Below are positions 9,501 through 10,034 of a stretch of 10,034 bases of DNA, in pieces (position 1 is the first letter of the stretch; each line of letters opens with the position of its first letter). The notes under the pieces are model-generated. The model searched no databases. It worked only from the letters and a program-made list of their open reading frames with translations, and was not told the DNA's origin. The position numbers and the translations under genes are program-made. This stretch comes from Baffinella frigidus. Its lineage: Eukaryota > Cryptophyceae > Cryptomonadales > Baffinellaceae. The stretch covers positions 268,915 to 278,948 of the forward strand of contig MU646715.1 in assembly GCA_026770585.1 (NCBI GenBank). The letters are read 5' to 3'.

Positions 9501-9859
9501 ACCCGCCCAGCGGACGCTGAAGCCTTCGTGGAAGGGGAGGGACACTTGGTGCTCTGGGACGCCGACTGTCGAGGACCAGTCGACCGACTCCGCTACTGCC
9601 GACCCTGCGTTGAGAGATTCGGGTTTGGGGTTACGGTTCGGGGATTGGGGAGTAGGGATTAGGGATTGGGGTTGATGGTTTAGGGTTCATGTTGCACGGA
9701 TAGCAGCCCCGGGTGCACGCGTGGGGCGGTTTAGGGCTTAGGGTTTGGGGCGGTTCTGAGATTTAGGGGTTTGGGTGTACGGATAGCGGCCGAAGGCGCG
9801 AGCGACACGCCAGCATAGTAGGTCGCCGCGAGGCCCCCCGCGGACACCAGGTCAAATGT
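37..9859 (-). CDS. Large PA14 / filamin-repeat protein gene, internal part (32 exons, both ends outside window)
   Basis: Joining 32 minus-strand exons gives about 946 codons in one open frame; donor and acceptor phases agree at all 31 introns, which is strong support for the model. The product has four PA14-type domains (about residues 8-140, 263-403, 519-655 and 693-850) and filamin-like repeats (about 165-246, 404-518 and 880 onward). PA14 marks include GGLAATYY-type starts, FSVRWAG, AGVYTFSAA, LWLDNHLVLDQW and LEYS-type strands. Filamin-like marks are TAG...F.ITARD.SGN. PA14 domains are known as sugar-binding or adhesive modules in many extracellular proteins; a surface or adhesion role here is inference. 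No signal peptide, transmembrane segment or enzyme domain is visible. Start, stop, promoter and polyadenylation site are outside the window. I do not recognise a specific named gene. Confidence 0.88.
332..411 (-). CDS. Exon 31: filamin-like repeat 3, core
   Basis: Reads AQSSFAMTARDEFENLLLSS then EGLVIA; SFAMTARDEFEN matches FSITARDASGN of exon 13. Acceptor ATGCAG|GG, donor GCG|GTCCGC, phase 0 at the end. Confidence 0.86.
461..567. repeat. TTGAGGG-type array
   Basis: Heptamers dominated by TTGAGGG with a few variants (TTGTGGT, TTGATGG) inside intron 30. Confidence 0.93.
586..718 (-). CDS. Exon 30: linker and start of filamin-like repeat 3
   Basis: Begins VIPAAHLAVSTIARPSPF and ends SAVSGGGLTLATA; SGGGLTLATAG is the entry of a filamin-like repeat, like LTLSTAG in exon 13. 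Acceptor CTCCAG|GT, donor GTACACCCC (repeat-derived). Confidence 0.85.
912..992 (-). CDS. Exon 29: PA14 domain 4, final strands
   Basis: Reads VHYSDTSGAQGLTVVWRG then IDDATFHTE. FEVHYSDTSGAQGL...WRG matches the YEVKLEYSQAG...LEWAS ending of domain 1. Acceptor AATCAG|GT, donor GAA|GTCATC, phase 0 at both ends. Confidence 0.85.
1103..1149 (-). pseudogene. Degraded copy of exon 29 with a 13-nt deletion
   Basis: Corresponds to 935-994: both ends match well (CGATGCCCCGC and GAGTAGTGCACCT) but 13 nt are missing inside, which breaks the frame. It retains an AG|GTGCAC acceptor (CTAG|GT). Confidence 0.8.
1392..1431 (-). pseudogene. Near-perfect copy of the 3' end of exon 28 and start of its intron
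   Basis: Forty bases match 1539-1578 at 39 positions, offset 147 bp; the copy spans the GAG|GTCCTC donor. A weaker third relic with CACCTCGAAGGGGAG lies near 1326-1340. Confidence 0.88.
1561..1636 (-). CDS. Exon 28: PA14 domain 4, segment
   Basis: Reads ALVDFECGAAVIDRDGVG then PPFLPFE, joining to VHYSDTSGAQGL of exon 29. Acceptor TGACAG|GG, donor GAG|GTCCTC. The frame stays open into the intron as far as a TGA at 1459-1461. Confidence 0.78.
1637..2112 (-). other. Intron 27
   Basis: 476 nt of TTTAGGG/TTTCGGG-like sequence with relics of the exon 27 end. Two related units with CCGCCGTTT follow ACCTGGGCC relics at about 1759-1788 and 1850-1896. No gene seen. Confidence 0.75.
1978..2007 (-). 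pseudogene. Near-perfect copy of the 3' end of exon 27 with its donor
   Basis: Thirty bases match 2111-2140 at 29 positions, offset 133 bp, spanning the exon end and the GT donor. Shorter relics sharing ACCTGGGCC follow at about 1759-1770 and 1850-1860. Confidence 0.87.
2113..2168 (-). CDS. Exon 27: PA14 domain 4, WVDDVLVLDQW region
   Basis: Reads VDDVLVLDQWNSLDALGP; with exon 26 it forms RIWVDDVLVLDQW. Here the position after WVD is Asp, not Asn as in domains 1 and 3. Acceptor AAACAG|GT, donor CAG|GTCACT. Its 3' end is copied almost perfectly 133 bp downstream in the intron. Confidence 0.86.
2342..2510 (-). CDS. Exon 26: PA14 domain 4, central part
   Basis: Contains TFSVRWSGFIRP and LLEPDERVRIW, the same order of strands as exons 2-3. 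Acceptor AACCAG|GT, donor TGG|GTACTC, phase 0 at the end. Confidence 0.87.
2603..2640. repeat. Pyrimidine-rich 16-bp direct repeat
   Basis: TCCCCTCTTGCTCTGT (2603-2618) and TCCCCTCTCGCTCTGT (2625-2640), one mismatch, in intron 25. Function unknown. Confidence 0.85.
2663..2682 (-). pseudogene. Copy of the 3' end of exon 25
   Basis: Twenty bases equal 2732-2752 except for one missing base (ACCAGTCGATGGT then GGGGCGG). It includes the exon end and part of the donor. Confidence 0.75.
2734..2803 (-). CDS. Exon 25: PA14 domain 4, first strands
   Basis: Reads ATLYDFLDLSFPMRTAAAPT then ID and a split Trp codon; GATLYD...IDW is a PA14 opening. Acceptor AAGCAG|GA, donor CTG|GTAGAC. Confidence 0.82.
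2995..3103 (-). CDS. Exon 24: linker between PA14 domains 3 and 4
   Basis: Reads VDPRGLPVDRAVLPGKYLND, then SSTFVEYVGGGL. The final GGGL opens PA14 domain 4, so no complete filamin-like repeat lies between domains 3 and 4. Acceptor GGCCAG|GT, donor CTCG|GTTCGA. The 5' half is copied 172 bp upstream. Confidence 0.83.
3104..3538 (-). other. Intron 23
   Basis: 435 nt: TGTAGGG/TTCAGGG-like repeats (3282-3538), the exon 24 copy, then an AT-rich unique stretch (3111-3225) with two related TTTTAGATTG(T/C)AAAT motifs. No gene seen. Confidence 0.75.
3226..3280 (-). pseudogene. Degraded copy of the 5' half of exon 24
   Basis: Matches 3054-3108 at 49 of 55 positions with no gaps, offset 172 bp. The acceptor has become CCAAG|T, and the frame hits a stop (TAA) just after LPGK, so it is unlikely to be used. 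Confidence 0.88.
3539..3706 (-). CDS. Exon 23: PA14 domain 3, C-terminal part
   Basis: Begins VLEQWTSLTAL and continues NVFDIKVEYSEAPPPGQAA to TLRWNTDT. The Pro/Ala/Gly/Arg-rich insertion after VEYSEA is longer than in the other copies. Acceptor AACCAG|GT, donor ACG|GTGCAC, phase 0 at both ends. Confidence 0.86.
3861..3927 (-). CDS. Exon 22: PA14 domain 3, ligand-loop region
   Basis: Reads YTFSAAVLGPGDRIKLWVDN then SL, strongly like YTFSAAIAGPGERLRLWLDN of domain 1. The acceptor AACCAG|A is one of three not followed by G. Donor CTG|GTGCCC, phase 0 at the end. Confidence 0.86.
4069..4152 (-). CDS. Exon 21: PA14 domain 3, LRWIGFL strand
   Basis: Reads TVVGSLAESTLGSALRWIGF, then LRPPFEA; ALRWIGFL is the equivalent of FSVRWAG. 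Acceptor AACCAG|GA, donor GTACACC (repeat-derived). A Thr codon is shared with exon 22. Confidence 0.83.
4157..4249. repeat. TTTCGGG-type array
   Basis: About ten TTTCGGG units interrupted by TTGACTTACG at 4215-4224, upstream of exon 21 in gene sense. The same variant reappears in intron 21 (3985-4060). Confidence 0.93.
4246..4379. repeat. Duplicated 27-bp TTGACTTACG block in intron 20
   Basis: 4246-4272 and 4353-4379 match at 24 of 27 positions; each holds two TTGACTTA-like motifs. The rest of intron 20 (4380-4547) is non-telomeric unique sequence with no recognised gene. Confidence 0.85.
4548..4600 (-). CDS. Exon 20: PA14 domain 3, second strand
   Basis: Reads IAATIWEDIDWSGYAAS; IDWSG fits the conserved PA14 strand. 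The acceptor is CTAG|A, not followed by G. The donor GTATGT is followed by a T-rich, then non-telomeric stretch. It shares an Arg codon with exon 21. Confidence 0.75.
4605..4769. repeat. TTTAGGG / TTTGGGG array
   Basis: This array fills nearly the whole of intron 19 (4601-4769). The units closest to the plant/dinoflagellate telomere repeat TTTAGGG are found here, mixed with TTTGGGG. Confidence 0.93.
4770..4819 (-). CDS. Exon 19: start of PA14 domain 3
   Basis: With exon 18 it reads GGLGATYYSNVSMVPETA, a PA14 opening closely like that in exon 1. Acceptor ACCCAG|GG. The donor GTAAACCCC is in telomere-like form; phase 0 at the end. Confidence 0.84.
4830..4885. repeat. TTTGGGG then TTTAGGG array
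   Basis: Four TTTGGGG units, then three TTTAGGG units, inside intron 18 directly next to exon 19. Confidence 0.93.
5012..5064 (-). CDS. Exon 18: end of filamin-like repeat 2
   Basis: Reads LTTAGAHTIYVYALQAG; T.AG.HTIYVY is a typical last strand of a filamin-like repeat. Acceptor CTGCAG|GC, donor GGAG|GTAATC. It ends in the Gly-Gly that opens PA14 domain 3. Confidence 0.8.
5187..5204 (-). CDS. Exon 17: 18-nt microexon
   Basis: Completes Arg, reads QRSFE and begins a Gly codon finished by exon 18, giving SFEGLTTAGAHTIYVYAL. The acceptor TCGTAG|GC lies just beside the inverted-repeat element. No GT occurs near the end, so a GC donor (GG|GCGCAC) is used in this model. It is the least certain exon. 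Confidence 0.55.
5212..5397. mobile_element. Inverted-repeat (MITE/introner-like) element occupying intron 16
   Basis: Arms 5214-5289 and 5330-5395 are inverted copies, about 60 of 66 aligned positions matching plus a 10-nt insertion in the left arm. They flank a 40-nt AT-rich centre. The outer ends are GAGCGG...CCGCTC and each is bordered by TA, which suggests a Tc1/mariner-type TA target duplication. No transposase is encoded, so it would be non-autonomous. The element makes up 182 of the 218 nt of the intron (5205-5422), and the splice sites lie just outside it. Confidence 0.85.
5423..5472 (-). CDS. Exon 16: filamin-like repeat 2, segment
   Basis: Reads VTNWAAPESDYYRAAF. Acceptor CCAAG|GT, donor CAG|GTTTCC; two bases of an Arg codon pass to exon 17. 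It borders the inverted-repeat intron. Confidence 0.75.
5465..5609. repeat. Perfect 9-bp direct repeat bordering intron 15
   Basis: TTGGTCACC occurs at 5465-5473 and 5601-5609, exactly at the acceptor and donor of intron 15. On the gene strand both are GGTGACCAA. Confidence 0.9.
5609..5650 (-). CDS. Exon 15: filamin-like repeat 2, 14-codon segment
   Basis: Reads VVVTPSDENGTVQT. Acceptor CACCAG|GT, donor ACG|GTGACC; phase 0 at both ends. The donor lies in a perfect 9-bp direct repeat shared with the next acceptor. Confidence 0.78.
5812..5852 (-). CDS. Exon 14: filamin-like repeat 2, 13-codon segment
   Basis: A 41-nt exon reading NLRSVADDLILTQ; with exon 13 it completes the motif ARDASGNLRS. 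Acceptor AACCAG|GC, donor CAG|GTCATG. Confidence 0.82.
5880..5902 (-). pseudogene. Copy of the spliced exon 13 / exon 14 junction
   Basis: Twenty-three bases match, at 21 positions, the sequence formed when exon 13 (ending at 6028) is joined to exon 14 (starting at 5852). It lies in the intron between them and keeps the DASGNLR reading without an intron. Confidence 0.75.
6028..6169 (-). CDS. Exon 13: filamin-like repeat 2, N-terminal half
   Basis: Reads VVSNSPIAAKSVAGVLDALI, then GLTLSTAGNAAQFSITARD. LTLSTAG...FSITARDASGN is a clear filamin-like strand. Acceptor CCCAG|GT, donor TCGG|GTAACC. The 5' part of this exon has a degraded copy 258 bp upstream in the preceding intron. Confidence 0.87.
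6235..6283. repeat. Dispersed 49-bp repeat, copy A (intron 12)
   Basis: Matches copy B at 9367-9415 at 45 of 49 positions, same orientation, no gaps. Core on the plus strand: GACGGATTTGTACCGC and AACTTGAGAATAGTCGGT. In gene sense both copies lie between a degraded exon copy and the true exon. Confidence 0.87.
6282..6356. repeat. Tandem 21-bp repeat
   Basis: Two exact copies of a unit starting GTGAAGAAGATTGGGG (6315-6335 and 6336-6356), plus one diverged copy at 6282-6302 (19 of 21). It lies in intron 12 between the degraded and real exon 13. Confidence 0.85.
6366..6438 (-). pseudogene. Degraded copy of the 5' part of exon 13
   Basis: Matches 6108-6180 at about 62 of 73 positions, including the CCCCCAG|GTGGT acceptor, and lies 258 bp upstream in gene sense. 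It reads VVSNLPVAAKSFAGVLDALI, then leaves exon-13 homology. It could serve as an alternative acceptor, but the rest of the exon is missing. Confidence 0.85.
6626..6695 (-). CDS. Exon 12: end of PA14 domain 2
   Basis: Reads RWSSAQYFEEEVTPSERLFF then PRQ; LRWSS...IP..RLF is a typical PA14 ending. Acceptor GACCAG|GC, donor CAG|GTAACC, phase 0 at the end. Confidence 0.84.
6839..6943. repeat. (TGTAGGG)15 array
   Basis: Fifteen heptamers with one variant unit at 6895-6901. The array abuts exon 11, whose donor GTACACCC is itself a changed repeat unit. Confidence 0.96.
6949..7070 (-). CDS. Exon 11: PA14 domain 2, late strands
   Basis: Reads VLLDYTGGLGAESGTFEMEQ, then YSIQLQYASKGRPSFIQ. YSIQLQY corresponds to YEVKLEY of domain 1. 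Acceptor TCCCAG|GT. The donor GTACACCC runs straight into the TGTAGGG/CCCTACA array. It ends two bases into a Leu codon. Confidence 0.86.
7228..7266 (-). CDS. Exon 10: PA14 domain 2, 13-codon exon
   Basis: A 39-nt exon reading VSDSGATLLLDGE. D.G..L.LDG is the strand before the PA14 ligand loop. Acceptor AGCCAG|GT, donor GAG|GTGCTC, phase 0 at both ends, so skipping it would keep the frame. Confidence 0.8.
7425..7481. repeat. 14-bp palindrome followed by a hairpin
   Basis: CCGGATATATCCGG (7425-7438) is a perfect palindrome. TTGTTGACT (7456-7464) and AGTCCAACAA (7472-7481) form a stem with one bulge and a seven-base loop. Both lie in the non-telomeric part of intron 9 (about 7394-7515). Confidence 0.75.
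7534..7606 (-). CDS. Exon 9: PA14 domain 2, FSAKWFGYI strand
   Basis: Reads TDPFSAKWFGYIQAPASG then TFTFST, equivalent to FSVRWAG...GVYTF in domain 1. Acceptor CAACAG|GA, donor ACG|GTCTCC; phase 0 at the end. Confidence 0.83.
7827..7886 (-). CDS. Exon 8: PA14 domain 2, second strand
   Basis: Reads VDSEISFDWGYGAPIPEIT; SFDWG is the conserved aromatic strand of PA14. Acceptor TTGCAG|GG. The donor GG|GTAAACCCC is a telomere-like unit. Confidence 0.83.
7991..8097 (-). CDS. Exon 7: end of filamin-like repeat 1 and start of PA14 domain 2
   Basis: Reads VEAIGSYSLDSEMLNPGG, then LLTVLYSDSSFETPIVR. GGLLTVLYSD is a PA14 start equivalent to GGLAATYYAG in exon 1. Acceptor CACAG|GT, donor GGAG|GTTACG; an Arg codon is shared with exon 8. 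Confidence 0.83.
8161..8211. repeat. TTGAGGG array in intron 6
   Basis: Four TTGAGGG units, then TTTGGGG and TTTAGGG. An AT-rich unique patch follows at 8214-8250. Confidence 0.9.
8273..8371 (-). CDS. Exon 6: filamin-like repeat 1, cysteine-bearing segment
   Basis: Thirty-three codons beginning DVFLARTKDSDLCTDL. Three cysteines occur in 18 residues (DLC, QSC, GVC), so disulfides, and hence an extracellular location, are possible but inferred. Acceptor ACCAG|GA, donor GAG|GTGCTA, phase 0 at both ends. Confidence 0.8.
8555..8642 (-). CDS. Exon 5: filamin-like repeat 1, core
   Basis: Reads LTIFTAGVQSLFSIVSSDQF then DNPRVDVAQ, matching the filamin pattern TAGV..LFSI...D.F.N. Acceptor AACCAG|GC, donor CAG|GTCACC, phase 0 at its end. 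Confidence 0.83.
8717..8735 (-). pseudogene. Copy of the 3' end of exon 4
   Basis: ACCCCGAGGTAACGCTGAG matches ACCCCGAGGTGACTGAG at 8810-8826 with one substitution and a 2-nt gap, spanning the exon end and the donor. Confidence 0.6.
8812..8870 (-). CDS. Exon 4: linker and start of filamin-like repeat 1
   Basis: Reads ATPLLVRPAPADSARSVTS. The arrangement of a Pro-rich linker followed by ARS.TSG resembles the entry into filamin/Ig-like repeats. Acceptor AGCCAG|GC, donor GG|GTCCTC; the Gly codon is completed by exon 5. Confidence 0.75.
8983..9293 (-). CDS. Exon 3: PA14 domain 1, C-terminal half
   Basis: The longest exon. It reads FLAGVYTFSAAIAGPGERL, then LWLDNHLVLDQW, LYEVKLEYSQAG and LEWAS, all typical PA14 strands, and ends SLFHAAASPLS. 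The best junction with exon 4 uses a GC donor (TCG|GCACCG), giving SPLSATPLLV. A GT donor 33 nt downstream (exon ending at 8950) is also in frame and would add eleven repeat-like residues. Confidence 0.88.
9367..9415. repeat. Dispersed 49-bp repeat, copy B (intron 2)
   Basis: Partner of 6235-6283. The bases 9304-9366 beside it are also non-telomeric and could belong to the same element, but have no second copy here. Confidence 0.87.
9441..9482 (-). pseudogene. Degraded copy of the 5' end of exon 3
   Basis: From GTACAC onward 25 of 33 positions match 9261-9293. The minus strand still reads SICPFQAGVYIFYGT against SIRPFLAGVYTFSAA in exon 3. The acceptor AG has been lost. Confidence 0.75.
9503..9604 (-). 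CDS. Exon 2: PA14 domain 1, middle
   Basis: Contains VDWSSTVG and EGFSVRWAG, the conserved second and third strands of PA14. Acceptor CGCAG|GG, donor GG|GTAACC. It ends one base into a Gly codon that exon 3 completes. Confidence 0.85.
9694..9708 (-). pseudogene. Short copy of the 3' end of exon 1 and its donor
   Basis: ACGGATAGCAGCC matches ACGGATAGCGGCC at the end of exon 1 (12 of 13). It is short, but lies in the intron next to that exon, as do the other exon-edge copies. Confidence 0.5.
9781..9859 (-). CDS. Exon 1 in window: start of PA14 domain 1
   Basis: Reads TFDLVSAGGLAATYYAGVSL onward; GGLAATYY is the usual opening strand of a PA14 domain. The acceptor is CGGCAG|A, one of three not followed by G. 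The donor is GTACACCC, already in repeat form. It ends one base into an Arg codon completed by exon 2. Confidence 0.75.
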
Positions 9860-9879
9860 CTGCCGAGGAGGCGGTTGGG

Positions 9880-9942
9880 TTCAGGGTTCAGGGTTCAGGG
9901 TTCAGGGTTCAGGGTTCAGGGTTCAGGGTTCAGGGTTCAGGG
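9880..9942. repeat. (TTCAGGG)9 array
   Basis: Nine perfect heptamers in the intron upstream of exon 1. From 9943 to the window end the sequence changes to TTTAGGG and TTTGGGG variants; no gene is seen there. Confidence 0.97.
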
Positions 9943-10034
9943 GTTTGGGGCTTAGGGTTTAGGGCTTGGGGTTTAGGGTTTAGGGTTTGGGGTTTAGGGT
10001 TTGAGGTTTTGGGTTTGGGGTTTGGGGTTTGGGG

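Noticed and set aside
9943-10034. Chromosome end (true telomere)
   Set aside because: The repeats are degenerate and of mixed type. The coding frame continues on one side, and similar repeats fill introns throughout, so this is internal sequence.
1-10034. Bacterial or phage features (operons, CRISPR, tRNA, rRNA, Shine-Dalgarno sites)
   Set aside because: The regular heptamers are not CRISPR spacers and repeats. No tRNA or rRNA signature was seen, and the split coding frame with GT-AG borders is eukaryotic.

Overview
The window looks like a piece of a eukaryotic, probably microalgal, nuclear genome. It appears to hold the interior of one very large gene on the minus strand and nothing else that I can support. 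Splicing 32 short exons (18 to 311 nt) joins about 2.84 kb of coding sequence into one uninterrupted frame of about 946 codons, with every codon phase matching across all 31 introns. Neither the start nor the stop codon lies in the window. Residue numbers below count from the first codon visible in the window.

The predicted protein alternates two kinds of beta-sandwich module: PA14-type domain 1 (exons 1-3), filamin/Ig-like repeat 1 (exons 4-7), PA14 2 (exons 7-12), filamin-like repeat 2 (exons 12-18), PA14 3 (exons 18-23), PA14 4 (exons 24-30) and the start of filamin-like repeat 3 (exons 30-32). The modules suggest a large multidomain, perhaps cell-surface or extracellular carbohydrate-binding protein. 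That role is inferred; no signal peptide, membrane anchor or catalytic domain lies in the window.

The introns (104 to 568 nt) are made largely of degenerate telomere-like heptamers (TTTAGGG, TTGAGGG, TTCAGGG, TTTCGGG, TGTAGGG, TTTGGGG). All are G-rich on the plus strand, so the pre-mRNA is C-rich (CCCTAAA-like). Many splice sites are built from the repeat itself. Nearly all acceptors read AG|G, and two introns are best explained with GC donors. Together with TTTAGGG-like repeats, these features resemble dinoflagellate genes, but other algae are not excluded. Most other long ORFs in the window are translations of the repeat.

The main points of interest lie in the introns. At least nine carry a degraded copy of the edge of a neighbouring exon, often including the splice site. 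One intron contains a 23-bp copy of the spliced junction between its two flanking exons. Another intron is almost entirely a 182-bp inverted-repeat element flanked by TA, like an introner. A third is bounded by a perfect 9-bp direct repeat. The window may therefore preserve several stages of intron birth and growth.
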